Positions 1-10,091 of a DNA stretch of 64,000 nt are shown piece by piece. The stretch spans positions 19,614-83,613 of the forward strand of contig CACPPZ010000003.1 in the NCBI GenBank assembly GCA_902635985.1, given 5' to 3'. How positions within the stretch are numbered: position 1 is the first letter of the stretch; each line of letters opens with the position of its first letter. Source of the DNA: Paracoccaceae bacterium. GTDB taxonomy: Bacteria; Pseudomonadota; Alphaproteobacteria; Rhodobacterales; Rhodobacteraceae. The notes beneath the pieces are model-generated. The model did not search any database, was not told the DNA's origin, and saw only the letters and a program-made list of their open reading frames with translations. Both the position numbers and the translations under genes were made by a program.

Positions 1-740
1 CTCCAAAGCCGTCCGTCCCCGGAGTTAAAAGATCCGACTGATCTAGATAGTCCTCCTGCTATTGGTTCATCGTAATAATTTTGACCAAATAGATCATGTA
101 GACCCGGGTGTGCCATAGGTACATGGTAACCTTCATTATCAACATCGCGCACACACTTCCAATTGGCATCAATTTCTTCTGTCCAGAAGCCATCTCCAGT
201 AGGTTCGAGATCAAAGAGTTCGTATTGAGAAACTTCGTTATCGAATTTTTTCAAAATATCTGAAAGTGCAGGTTGAGGGCCAGGCTGAAATCTCACAAAA
301 ATAAACCCATTCCATATGTCCATTTCCAAAGGGGGTAGGCCATATTCAACTGGGTCCAGTTTGGGAAGAGATGACGGTCGTGAAGCGCCTCGTAGCGTAC
401 CGTCAAGATTATAAGTCCAGCCATGAAATGGACAAGTTATTGTTGACTTACAAGTGCCTGCGTCATCGGCTATTACTCTAGAACCACGATGTTTACACAG
501 ATTATGGAATGCTCTGATTTTTCCATCTTTGCCTCTTATAACTAGTGCACGCTCGCCAATTAAATTCCAAGTTATGAAATCTCCCGCGTTCGGTATGTCG
601 TTACTATGGCAGATAAGCTGCCAATGGCGTCTAAAAAGTAAGTCCTTTTCAGCCTCAAACATTTCGTTATTAAAGAAGCTCCAGGCTGGAAGGCCTGACC
701 TATCCCAATCATTAGGTATCTCTGTATGTTCTTTTCCCAA
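1..740 (-). CDS. Rieske [2Fe-2S] aromatic ring-hydroxylating oxygenase alpha subunit (partial, C-terminus off the window)
   Basis: Reverse-strand reading gives MGKEHTEIPNDWDRSGLPAWSFFNNEMFEAEKDLLFRRHWQLICHSNDIPNAGDF...NLCKHRGSRV...CPFHGWTYNLDGTLRGA, i.e. the Rieske CxH..CxxH motif. Probable TTG start at 740 with GAGG upstream. Not in the ORF track because it runs off the window edge. Confidence 0.88.
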   Translation of the reverse strand, partial: MGKEHTEIPNDWDRSGLPAWSFFNNEMFEAEKDLLFRRHWQLICHSNDIPNAGDFITWNLIGERALVIRGKDGKIRAFHNLCKHRGSRVIADDAGTCKSTITCPFHGWTYNLDGTLRGASRPSSLPKLDPVEYGLPPLEMDIWNGFIFVRFQPGPQPALSDILKKFDNEVSQYELFDLEPTGDGFWTEEIDANWKCVRDVDNEGYHVPMAHPGLHDLFGQNYYDEPIAGGLSRSVGSFNSGDGRLW

Positions 741-911
741 TGAAAACACCTCTTTATAAAAGCATAAACTCTTTATCATTGTTATCAATTAGAAATAGAA
801 AGCACACTGCACAGAAGATATGCAAGGACTAAAGCACTTTTGATGGGCAGTAACAATAAATTGACTGATTGATAAAAAAGTGCTCACCTATACTAATCAA
901 GGAGAGAAAAA

Positions 912-1895
912 ATGATTTCAATTACACGTAGATTTTTACTGGCTGTCACATTTGCTTGCTCAGGTGTACTGGTGGCTGGCGCTTCATATGCTGAAAAGGT
1001 CAAGGTTGCCGCAATATATACGCTTCCAGTGGAGCAGCAATGGATAAGCAGAATACACAAAGCCCTAAATACAGCCGCCTCGCGCGGTGACATCGAGTAT
1101 GTTTATTCAGAGAACATAGCAAATACTGACTATGAGAGAGTAATGCGGGAATATGCAGAACAAGGTATGCAATTAATTGTTGGAGAAGTTTTTGGTCTAG
1201 AGCGTGCTGCGAGAAAAGTTGCCAAAGATTATCCTGACACTGCTTTCTTGATGGGCTCATCTTTTACACCTGTTGCCCCTAACTTTTCTGTTTTCGACAA
1301 CTGGATTCATGAACCCTCATATTTGTCTGGTATGGTTGCAGGCGCTGCAACAAAATCCAATCTAATTGGTATGGTTGGTGGGTACGCTATACCGGAAGTA
1401 AATCGTCTAATGCACGCTTTTATGGATGGTGCCCGAGAAGTGAATCCTGATGTTAAATTCTTAGTAAACTTTATTGATAGTTGGTATGATCCACCAAAAG
1501 CGAAGGAAAGTGCTTTTGCTATGATGGATGCCGGGGCAGACGTTATGTATGCTGAGAGATTTGGTGTTTCTGATGCAGCTGTAGAGCGTGGAGTTAAAGC
1601 TATCGGAAATGTTATTGATACTTCAGGTGATTATCCGGGGACAATAATGGCATCTGCTATTTGGCATATGGAAGCCACAATAGATAAGGCCGTATCTCGC
1701 GTGGCAGATGGATCATTCGAGGCCGCGGACTATGGACAGTATAGCTTCATGGCTTATGGCGGTGGATCACTAATTATGGATGAAAGTCTCATGTCTGCAG
1801 AAACGGCAGCCGCTGTAAAGGCGAGAGAAGCAGAACTTTTGGATGGTCTGTTCAGGGTCAATGTTAACGACGCCCGTCCTACTTCTGATAATTAG
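912..1895 (+). CDS. BMP/PnrA-family ABC transporter substrate-binding protein
   Basis: Signal peptide then KVKVAAIYTLPVEQQWISRIHKAL... typical of BMP lipoproteins; followed by cognate ATPase and two permeases. Confidence 0.88.
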   Translation: MISITRRFLLAVTFACSGVLVAGASYAEKVKVAAIYTLPVEQQWISRIHKALNTAASRGDIEYVYSENIANTDYERVMREYAEQGMQLIVGEVFGLERAARKVAKDYPDTAFLMGSSFTPVAPNFSVFDNWIHEPSYLSGMVAGAATKSNLIGMVGGYAIPEVNRLMHAFMDGAREVNPDVKFLVNFIDSWYDPPKAKESAFAMMDAGADVMYAERFGVSDAAVERGVKAIGNVIDTSGDYPGTIMASAIWHMEATIDKAVSRVADGSFEAADYGQYSFMAYGGGSLIMDESLMSAETAAAVKAREAELLDGLFRVNVNDARPTSDN

Positions 1896-1903
1896 AAAGT
1901 ACT

Positions 1904-1931
1904 AGCGCTGGCTGCAAAAGTGGGCAGCGCT
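1904..1931 (+). terminator. Intra-operon hairpin after substrate-binding protein gene
   Basis: AGCGCTG ... CAGCGCT inverted repeat directly after the 1895 stop; no strong T-run. Confidence 0.4.
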
Positions 1932-1939
1932 CTTCAAAA

Positions 1940-3457
1940 ATGGAAGCATCGACAGTATTAAAGCTCAACGGGCTTGCAAAACGCTTTGGCTCAATTCTAG
2001 CGAATGATGATATAACGATTCACCTTCAAAAAGGAGAAGTTCTAGCACTTCTTGGCGAAAATGGTGCAGGCAAAACAACGCTTATGAACATGTTGTTTGG
2101 TCATTATTTACCTGATTCTGGAAATATTGAGATTAAGAGCGTTAATGGTGAATTAGTCCCATTAGAGCTGGGTAATCCTAGTGCTGCTTTGGCTGCAGGA
2201 ATTGGAATGGTTCATCAGCATTTTACTCTTGCTGAAAATATTACAGCTTTTGAAAATATTACTTTGGGCGCTGAGTCGCTGTTTTCACTGAGGCGCAATC
2301 AGAGAAAAGCTGAAAAAAAAATTAACAATATAATGTCTAACAGTGGTCTAGAGGCACCGCTTGACATTCCTGTGGGAAGGCTTTCCGTTGGAGAAAGACA
2401 GCGAGTTGAAATTCTCAAAGCATTATACCGTGACGCTCATATCCTGGTACTTGATGAACCAACAGCAGTTCTTACACCACAAGAGGCAGATGCTCTATTT
2501 TCCAATTTAAGACGAATGACTAACCATGGTTTGTCGGTCATTTTCATAACTCATAAAATGCGTGAAGTTTTAGCTTTTTCAGATAGGCTTGTTGTGTTGC
2601 GCCACGGTAAAAATGTTGGAAGTATGGAAACTTCAAATGCAACTGAAAAGAAAATTGCACGCTTAATGGTTGGAAGTGAAACCCAAAAAGTATCTCCAAA
2701 AAGAATAACTCCTGGTGGACCAATTTTATCGTTAAATGACATTTCTGTAGCCGGCCGGTCAAAAAGAGATTCTCTTCAAAATATAAGTTTAACATTGAAA
2801 TCGCATGAAATTTTAGGAATTGCTGGGATTTCAGGAAATGGTCAAAATGTACTCGCTGATCTTATCTCTGGTTTGGCACTGCCTGATAAAGGCTCAATAC
2901 TTTTAAAAGGTGTGGCCATTCAAAATATAAATCCTTTGAATATGATAAAATTGGGGTTTGGAAGAATCCCAGAGGATAGGCATCGACAGGGAATAGTCGG
3001 TGGCTTAAGTGTTTCTGAAAATATGGTTATTGAGCGCTTGGATGATCCTCTAATTCAAAACTTTGGTTTTCTGCGTTCCTCCGTAATTAATGATAATGCG
3101 CAAACATTATCAGAAAAATATGATGTGCGAGGGCCAGGTATAGATCAAGCGTCTCGTTTATTATCTGGAGGGAACATTCAGAAGCTCATTTTGGCTAGAG
3201 TTTTTGAACAACAACCAGAGATAATTCTGGCTAATCAACCAACTCGGGGACTTGATATGGGTGCGGCGTCCGATGTTCAGAGGCATCTAATTGAAGCCAG
3301 AGATAGGGGTGGTGGAGTTATTCTAATTTCTGAAGATTTAGATGAGATCTTAGGGTTAGCCGATAGAATAGTTGTTATGAGAGATGGTAACTTACATGAT
3401 GTCAATTCAAGTAGCCGAGAGGCTATAGGCTTAATGATGGCGGGAGAGTCTGTATGA
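1940..3457 (+). CDS. Two-domain ABC transporter ATP-binding protein (nucleoside/simple-sugar type)
   Basis: Walker A GENGAGKTTLMN, signature LSVGERQRVEILKAL, second degenerate domain with LSGGNIQKLILARV. Confidence 0.92.
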   Translation: MEASTVLKLNGLAKRFGSILANDDITIHLQKGEVLALLGENGAGKTTLMNMLFGHYLPDSGNIEIKSVNGELVPLELGNPSAALAAGIGMVHQHFTLAENITAFENITLGAESLFSLRRNQRKAEKKINNIMSNSGLEAPLDIPVGRLSVGERQRVEILKALYRDAHILVLDEPTAVLTPQEADALFSNLRRMTNHGLSVIFITHKMREVLAFSDRLVVLRHGKNVGSMETSNATEKKIARLMVGSETQKVSPKRITPGGPILSLNDISVAGRSKRDSLQNISLTLKSHEILGIAGISGNGQNVLADLISGLALPDKGSILLKGVAIQNINPLNMIKLGFGRIPEDRHRQGIVGGLSVSENMVIERLDDPLIQNFGFLRSSVINDNAQTLSEKYDVRGPGIDQASRLLSGGNIQKLILARVFEQQPEIILANQPTRGLDMGAASDVQRHLIEARDRGGGVILISEDLDEILGLADRIVVMRDGNLHDVNSSSREAIGLMMAGESV

Positions 3458-4527
3458 TCCGCATCGAACCAAGGGAAAAAATATCAAACAGTAGCACGAT
3501 ATTCATACCGATAATCGCGGCTATAGTTTCTTTATTATTTGCGGCGATACCTATAATTTCAGCCGGCGCTAATCCCCTAATTGCTTATGTTGAAATGGCA
3601 AAGGGTGTTTTTGGCTCTGTTTTTGCTGTTTCAGAGATGTTGACCCGGGCTACACCGTTAATCTTTACTGGTCTTGCTGCGGCAATCGCTTTTCGGGCAA
3701 AACTTTGGAATATAGGTGCTGAAGGCCAACTTTACCTTGGCGCAATAGCTGCTGTGACTGTAGGGTCAGGTTTTTTTGATCTACCTGCTATTTTTTTATT
3801 ACCTCTAATTATAGTCTTGGGAGCCTGTGCTGGCGCGGTAGGAATGGTTGCTCCAACATTTCTGAAAGTACGTTTTGGCGCTGATGAGGTGGTAACAACA
3901 CTTTTGCTCAACTTCATTATAATCATCTTTCTTCAAATGTTGTTAGAAGGACCTTTGCAGGATCCAATGGGTTTGGGGTGGCCGCAGTCAGCTCCAATTT
4001 TGGATCAGGGTATGTTTCCACCACTAATTGATCGAATGCGCGTTCATTCTGGTCTGATTTTAGCTATTATTTTAGCTGTAATAGCCCATTTCATGATAAA
4101 GCACTCAGTTTGGGGATTTAAATTAAGAGCTGTTGGGGAAAACTCATCTGCTGCAAAGCATGCAGGGATAAACATAAATCATTCACTCTTTGGAGTAGCC
4201 CTTCTTTCGGGGGGTCTTGCAGGGCTTGCCGGCGTGAGTGAAGTTGCCGGACTAAAAGGTTATCTCACAGCAGACCTTTCGCCGGGTTTTGGTTATGCGG
4301 GAATAGTGGTTGCCATGTTGGCAGGCTTATCTCCAATCGGTGTTTTAGTGGCATCAGTTTTTATTGCTTCTGTGTTTGTTGGGGCTGATAGCATGAGTAG
4401 GGCAATGGGGATATCATCTTTCCTAGCAGATTTAGTGGTATCAGTATCTCTTTTATGTGTGTTAGTTGGAGGGTTTATCGCAAAATTTAAAATTGTGCGT
4501 GCTGGTACTGGGAAAAAGATTTTATGA
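3454..4527 (+). CDS. ABC transporter permease (YufP/NupP-like)
   Basis: Multi-TM protein with AFRAKLWNIGAEGQLYLGAI and FGADEVVTTLLLNF motifs; 4-bp overlap with the ATPase gene. Confidence 0.9.
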   Translation: MIRIEPREKISNSSTIFIPIIAAIVSLLFAAIPIISAGANPLIAYVEMAKGVFGSVFAVSEMLTRATPLIFTGLAAAIAFRAKLWNIGAEGQLYLGAIAAVTVGSGFFDLPAIFLLPLIIVLGACAGAVGMVAPTFLKVRFGADEVVTTLLLNFIIIIFLQMLLEGPLQDPMGLGWPQSAPILDQGMFPPLIDRMRVHSGLILAIILAVIAHFMIKHSVWGFKLRAVGENSSAAKHAGININHSLFGVALLSGGLAGLAGVSEVAGLKGYLTADLSPGFGYAGIVVAMLAGLSPIGVLVASVFIASVFVGADSMSRAMGISSFLADLVVSVSLLCVLVGGFIAKFKIVRAGTGKKIL

Positions 4528-5468
4528 TCGATATCCTCAATATTTTGCTTACGGATAGTTTTTGGGCAGCATCTCTAAGGATCGCAACACCCTTAATTTT
4601 TGGTGTGTTAGGAGCTTTAATTTGTGAAAGATCTGGCACCTTAAATCTAGGAATTGAAGGTATATTTGTTGTAGGTGCGATGTGTGGTTGGATGGCCACA
4701 TGGTTAGGTGCTGGACTATGGGGTGGAATTTTAGTTGCATTTTTATGTGGCGCATTCTTTGGATTAATACACGCGTTACTTACTGTGCCACTTGGGCTTT
4801 CGCAGCACGTTAGTGGGCTTGGAATAACTTTGTTTGCTACTTCTGTAAGTTACTTCACTTATCGAACAGCGTTGCCGGATGTTTCATCACCCCCAAGAAT
4901 TGAGCCATTTCAACCTCTGGATATTCCTATACTTTCTGATTTACCATTTATTGGATTAGTTTTGTTCCAGCAAACCGCTTTAACTTGGCTCGCTTTAATC
5001 ATGGTATTATTAGTTTGGTATGTGCTGAATCGTACAAACCTTGGATTGGCAATAAAGGCAGTTGGGGATAACCCGAATAGTGTGGATGCTCAGGGTTTAT
5101 CAGTTTATGCAATTCGAATGTGGGCAATCGTTGTTGGCTCAGCTCTGATGGCTCTTGGCGGGGCTTTTTTAACAATGAGCGCTTTTGATGCATTTTTCTT
5201 TGGGATGGTTAATGGTCGTGGATGGGTCTGTATTGCGCTCGTAATCTTTGCAAGTTGGAGACCGGGAAAAGCTTTAATTGGTGCGCTTTTATTTGGCGCT
5301 TTTGATGCTTTGCAAGTAAGATTGCAAACCGAGATGGGAGCCGTTGTTCCTGGGCAAGTTTTTTTGATGGCCCCATATGTTTTGTCAATTGCAGCGTTGG
5401 TCATAGCAGCGAGATCAGCGGACTATCCTAGAGCTTTATTGACACCTTGGTACAAAGGGCAAAGGTAA
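4524..5468 (+). CDS. ABC transporter permease (YufQ/NupQ-like)
   Basis: ATPLIFGVLGALICERSGTLNLGIEGIFVVGAM motif of the second BMP-type permease; overlaps the preceding ORF. Confidence 0.9.
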   Translation: MIDILNILLTDSFWAASLRIATPLIFGVLGALICERSGTLNLGIEGIFVVGAMCGWMATWLGAGLWGGILVAFLCGAFFGLIHALLTVPLGLSQHVSGLGITLFATSVSYFTYRTALPDVSSPPRIEPFQPLDIPILSDLPFIGLVLFQQTALTWLALIMVLLVWYVLNRTNLGLAIKAVGDNPNSVDAQGLSVYAIRMWAIVVGSALMALGGAFLTMSAFDAFFFGMVNGRGWVCIALVIFASWRPGKALIGALLFGAFDALQVRLQTEMGAVVPGQVFLMAPYVLSIAALVIAARSADYPRALLTPWYKGQR

Positions 5469-5474
5469 GGTTAG

Positions 5475-6749
5475 ATGATGTTTGATTTAATGATAAAGGG
5501 CGTCAGCCTGGCAGATGACATAGGGGAGTTTGATGTTGCCTGTAAGGATGGGAAAATAGTTGAAATTGCTAAATCTATTTTAGGGGACTCAAAGGAAACT
5601 ATTCATGCCGAAGGGTGTCTTCTGTCACCACCATTTATCGATCCACACTTCCATATGGATGCAACTTTGTCATTAGGTACTCCAAGGCTCAATGTCTCAG
5701 GTACTTTGTTGGAAGGTATAAGTTTATGGGGTGAACTCAAGCCGCTGCAATCGATTGACGACATTATCTCTCGAGCTATGAACTACTGTGACCTTGCAGT
5801 TGCCAAGGGTATAGGAGCTATACGTAGTCACGTAGATACTTGTGATGACGAATTGAAAGGTGTTCAGGCTCTCTTAGAAGTTAGGGAAAAAGTTAAAGGG
5901 TATTTAGATCTGCAGTTGGTAGCGTTTCCTCAAGACGGTGTCTTTCGGGACGCAACAGCACTGGAAAATACCAACCGGGCATTGGATATGGGTGTAGATG
6001 TGGTTGGAGGCATTCCCCATTTTGAAAGGACAATGTCTGAGGGCGCCCGAAGTGTTAAATTGCTTTGCGAAATTGCTGCAGAACGTGGGCTAATGGTTGA
6101 TATGCATTGTGATGAAAGCGACGACCCAATGAGTCGACATGTGGAGACATTGGCTTTTGAAACGAAAAGGTTAGGTCTAGAGGGCCGTGTTTCAGGGTCA
6201 CATTTAACTTCAATGCATTCTATGGATAATTATTATGTTTCTAAGTTGATACCCTTGATGGCTGAGTCACAAATAAACGTGATACCTAACCCCCTGATTA
6301 ATATAATGCTTCAGGGTCGGCATGATAGTTACCCAAAAAGACGAGGTCAAACTAGAGTTAGGGAGCTGCGCGACGCAGGCCTTACAGTTGGTTTCGGATC
6401 GGATTGTGTAATGGATCCTTGGTACTCTCTCGGAAAAGCAGACATGCTAGATGTTGCTTTCATGGCATTGCATGTAGGTCAACTCTCCAGTCGCGAGGAT
6501 ATGGGGTGGTGTTTTGATGCTGTAACTAAAAATTCTGCCAAAATAATTGGTTTAGAAGAATACGGAATTGAAAAAGGAAAGCCGGCAAACTTTGTTTTAT
6601 TACAGGCAAAAGACAAGATTGAGGCTATTAGATTGCGTGCTCACCGATTGTTGGTTGTCAGAGATGGTCTTATAATTTCAAGGTCTGACCCAGTTAAATA
6701 TACATTACATAAGCCAGAAGGCGATGTAGATTTTAATGAGATAAATTAG
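5475..6749 (+). CDS. Amidohydrolase, cytosine deaminase (CodA)-like
   Basis: DPHFHMDATL, RSHVDTCD, MHCDESDDP, GSDCVMDPWYSLG metal-site motifs of CodA-type deaminases. Confidence 0.82.
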   Translation: MMFDLMIKGVSLADDIGEFDVACKDGKIVEIAKSILGDSKETIHAEGCLLSPPFIDPHFHMDATLSLGTPRLNVSGTLLEGISLWGELKPLQSIDDIISRAMNYCDLAVAKGIGAIRSHVDTCDDELKGVQALLEVREKVKGYLDLQLVAFPQDGVFRDATALENTNRALDMGVDVVGGIPHFERTMSEGARSVKLLCEIAAERGLMVDMHCDESDDPMSRHVETLAFETKRLGLEGRVSGSHLTSMHSMDNYYVSKLIPLMAESQINVIPNPLINIMLQGRHDSYPKRRGQTRVRELRDAGLTVGFGSDCVMDPWYSLGKADMLDVAFMALHVGQLSSREDMGWCFDAVTKNSAKIIGLEEYGIEKGKPANFVLLQAKDKIEAIRLRAHRLLVVRDGLIISRSDPVKYTLHKPEGDVDFNEIN

Positions 6750-6785
6750 TCGATCTTCAGGCATTAAACGAATGAAGAGGATTTC

Positions 6786-8027
6786 ATGGTAAAGCCAGTT
6801 ATTGTTATCGGAGCTGGTATCTGCGGTATTTCAACGGCGATTTGGTTGCAACGCTCAAATTTTGAAGTTGTGTTATTGGATAAATCCGAGCCTGGAATGG
6901 GGGCATCATACGGTAATGCTGGGCTCCTAGCCCAATGGGCAATTGTTCCGGTGAATGAACCATCGCTTTGGAAAAAAATACCACGTTATCTAATTGATCC
7001 AATGAGCCCACTATTTCTAAAGTGGAGTTACTTACCTAAGCTAACTCCATGGTTGATAAAATTTTTACAGAACGCAAACCGTTCAGATTCAAACAGAACT
7101 ATTGAAGCTTTAATTCCACTTCTGACGGACTCCGTTGAACAGCATAAAAGTCTTACTGAAGGCACGGCTGCAGCTAATTGGATAGCGGACAGTAAGTTTA
7201 GCTATGCTTATAGATCTTTAGAAGATTTTCACAAAGACTCTTTTGGTTGGGAATGTAAGAAAAAAGTTGGAATGGTTCCTGAGATATTTACAGGAAATTT
7301 GGTCCAAGATGTTGAGCCAATATGTGGTTCATTTATTGATTGCTTAGCAGTAATTAGTGGGCAGGGGCACATTGTTAACCCAAAGGGTTATATCCGCGAA
7401 CTCATAAAAGTATTTTCTCAAAATGGAGGAAAATTCATTAATGCGAAGGTAGAAGATTTTGGATTTCAGAATGAAAAAATTTCTACTGTGCACACTGACA
7501 ATGGTCACTTTGAATGTGATAGAGCGATTATAACAGCTGGTATTTGGTCAAAGGAGCTAATGCTAAAGTTAGGCCTTAATATTCCGCTAGAGGCAGAAAG
7601 AGGATATCACGTAGTATATAAAAATGCGTCGATATTGCCTCGAAATCCGATGATGATGACAATAGGTAAATTTGGAGTGACGCCTATGGGAAGCGACCTT
7701 AGATGCGCCGGTACAGTTGAACTAGGTGGCATAAAACTTGGTCCAAGTAAGGCTCCAATTAAGTTACTTAGGCGAAGAGTGGCTGAAGCTTTTCCAAAAA
7801 TGTATTATGATAAGACTGAGGAATGGTTTGGATTTAGACCAACTGCCCCGGATAGCCTCCCACTAATTGGACAGCTCAAGGAAAGTGGTGTTTACACAGC
7901 ATTTGGACACCAACACATTGGAATGACATCTGGACCAAAAACTGGAAGGTTAATAGCAGATATAATTAACCAAAGATCTCCAAATATTGACATATCGGTT
8001 TATGATCCAAATCGATATAATTTATAG
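6786..8027 (+). CDS. FAD-dependent oxidoreductase, D-amino-acid dehydrogenase (DadA)-like
   Basis: N-terminal VIVIGAGICGISTAIWLQRSNFEVVLLDK Rossmann motif; C-terminal GFRPTAPDSLPLIG; closely resembles the 20611-21849 product. Confidence 0.85.
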   Translation: MVKPVIVIGAGICGISTAIWLQRSNFEVVLLDKSEPGMGASYGNAGLLAQWAIVPVNEPSLWKKIPRYLIDPMSPLFLKWSYLPKLTPWLIKFLQNANRSDSNRTIEALIPLLTDSVEQHKSLTEGTAAANWIADSKFSYAYRSLEDFHKDSFGWECKKKVGMVPEIFTGNLVQDVEPICGSFIDCLAVISGQGHIVNPKGYIRELIKVFSQNGGKFINAKVEDFGFQNEKISTVHTDNGHFECDRAIITAGIWSKELMLKLGLNIPLEAERGYHVVYKNASILPRNPMMMTIGKFGVTPMGSDLRCAGTVELGGIKLGPSKAPIKLLRRRVAEAFPKMYYDKTEEWFGFRPTAPDSLPLIGQLKESGVYTAFGHQHIGMTSGPKTGRLIADIINQRSPNIDISVYDPNRYNL

Positions 8028-8196
8028 GAGTATAGTGAGGGCGGCATGTCGCTACATAGCTCAAATAAGTCCCATGCCATTCAAACGAATGGATAATCCT
8101 TACTGGCGTATGTATTTGGAGAAATGAATTTGATGTTTTGCCTAAGTTAATCCATTATGACGCCAAGTGACCCTTGATGTAGAAAGTTAAATTTTT

Positions 8197-9030
8197 ATGA
8201 AAAAACCTTGCATTTTATGTGTTGCAATCACTGGGTCACTCCCAACAAAGGCTGATAATCCTGCAGTACCAATTAGTTTGCAAGAGCAAATAGAAAGTAC
8301 GCAAAGTGCTTTTGAAGCGGGGGCAACAATTGCTCATTGTCATGTTCGTAATACAGATCAGACACCATCTTCTGACCCTGAAAAATTTGCTGCCTTGTTA
8401 GAGGGCTTAAAAAATCATTGTCCCGGGATGGTAATCCAGTTTTCTACTGGGGGTCGCTCAGGTGCAGGAACGGATAGAGGAGGTATGCTTTCTTTAGCCC
8501 CTGACATGGCGTCGCTATCGGTTGGATCAAACAATTTTCCTACGCGAGTTTATGAAAATCCACCTGACTTGGTAAACTGGTTAGCATCAGAAATGAAAAG
8601 ATATAGGGTTACCCCTGAGGTAGAAGCGTTTGATTTAAGCCATATTCTGACCGCTATTAGAATGCATGATCAAAATGAATTATATGGAAAGTTATATGTT
8701 CAGTTTGTTATGGGAGTTAAAAATGCCATGCCAGCGGATAAGGAAGTTTTTGATTTGTACGTTAAGCTAATGGCAAAAAGGGCCCCAAAAGCTGAGTGGT
8801 GTGCAGCAGGAATTGGAGCCAACCAACTTATAGTAAATGAGTGGGCAATTGCTGCTGGGGGTCATACGAGAGCAGGACTTGAGGATAACGTTAGGCTAAA
8901 TAAATATACTCTAGCCCCTTCAAATGCGGCCTTAATTCAAAGAGCAGCCGAAATATGTGAAAAATATGAGCGCCCTGTTGCCACCTGGCGTCAGACGCGC
9001 GAAATGCTAAATCTCCAAATAGAAATTTAG
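8197..9030 (+). CDS. BKACE family protein (beta-keto acid cleavage enzyme, DUF849)
   Basis: LPTKADNPAVPISLQEQ, GATIAHCHVRNTD, GGRSGAGTDRGG...LSVGSNNFP, ARAGLEDN-like (TRAGLEDNVRL). Confidence 0.9.
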   Translation: MKKPCILCVAITGSLPTKADNPAVPISLQEQIESTQSAFEAGATIAHCHVRNTDQTPSSDPEKFAALLEGLKNHCPGMVIQFSTGGRSGAGTDRGGMLSLAPDMASLSVGSNNFPTRVYENPPDLVNWLASEMKRYRVTPEVEAFDLSHILTAIRMHDQNELYGKLYVQFVMGVKNAMPADKEVFDLYVKLMAKRAPKAEWCAAGIGANQLIVNEWAIAAGGHTRAGLEDNVRLNKYTLAPSNAALIQRAAEICEKYERPVATWRQTREMLNLQIEI

Positions 9031-9215
9031 GTTTTCAGTTGAAGCCACCTATCACAAAACTTCCTACGTTAAAAAGTTTTCTCAATTTACCTGTCCTTTT
9101 AGATTGGTCAAATCTGAAGCACCAAGCCGTAGTTTTGGGGCACCCTTCGGTAAACCTTACAGTACTGGGGAGTTTCCAAATAATCAGTCAACCGCTCCAG
9201 AAAAATAGTTAAATA

Positions 9216-10091
9216 ATGACTGAAGTTTCAGTAATAATCCCAACATATAATCGAGAGAAATTTATCTCAGAATGTGTTCAATCAGTTCTGGCTCAAACAT
9301 TGTCTGCACGTGAGATTATTATAGTTGATGATGGATCCACTGATGCAACATATAATATTCTACGTGACATAGGATTTAATTCCTTAAGCACTAAAAAGAC
9401 TATTTTGCGCTATTTTTTTCAACAGAATCGAGGGGTGAGCTCTGCAAGAAATTTAGGAATTAAGGAAGCAAGAAGTGAGTATATTGCACTGTTAGATTCT
9501 GATGATCTTTGGTTAAAAAGTAAGCTTGATCGGCAGGTAAGTGCATTTCAGAATGATACACAGAGTAGTCGGCTGTGTCACACTGACGAAATATGGATAC
9601 GCAATGGGGTTCGCGTAAACCAACACAAAAAACATAAGAAACATGGAGGCAATGTTTTCCAAAGCTGTCTCAAATTATGTTGTATATCTCCAAGTTCAAC
9701 AATGATGCATAGATCAGTTTTCGAGGACTTTGGGTTTTTTGATGAGGACTTACCAGCCTGTGAGGATTATGATTTCTGGTTGCGGTACAGTGCAAAAGAG
9801 GATGTAAATTTCATTGATGAACCTTTAATCATCAAAAAAGGCGGTCACAGTGACCAGCTTTCAGGTGCACACTGGGGTATGGATAGATTTCGAATATATT
9901 CTATTGAGAAGATATTAAAGGAGCCTGATCTCAAGCTTGTTCACAAAACTGAGGCGATCCATGAGGTCATATTAAAGTTGGAAATTTTGATAAATGGATC
10001 TCAAAAGCGCCAAAAATTCGCTTATGCAGAGAATATGCTTCAGAAGAAGCAACATTGGGAGGCTATATTAATGCGCGGTTTAAATGATTGA
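9216..10091 (+). CDS. Glycosyltransferase family 2
   Basis: SVIIPTYNREKFISECVQSVLAQ, IIVDDGSTDAT, ALLDSDDLW, CEDYDFWLRY. Confidence 0.9.
   Translation: MTEVSVIIPTYNREKFISECVQSVLAQTLSAREIIIVDDGSTDATYNILRDIGFNSLSTKKTILRYFFQQNRGVSSARNLGIKEARSEYIALLDSDDLWLKSKLDRQVSAFQNDTQSSRLCHTDEIWIRNGVRVNQHKKHKKHGGNVFQSCLKLCCISPSSTMMHRSVFEDFGFFDEDLPACEDYDFWLRYSAKEDVNFIDEPLIIKKGGHSDQLSGAHWGMDRFRIYSIEKILKEPDLKLVHKTEAIHEVILKLEILINGSQKRQKFAYAENMLQKKQHWEAILMRGLND

Noticed and set aside
893-1260. Reverse-strand ORFs (893-1093, 1000-1260) inside the BMP gene and many similar shadow ORFs throughout the track
   Set aside because: They overlap strongly supported genes on the opposite strand and show no protein-family signal.
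9039-9215. Short TTG-initiated open frame (about 58 codons) between the BKACE and GT2 genes
   Set aside because: No clear ribosome-binding site, no recognisable motif, below the ORF-track length; could be chance.
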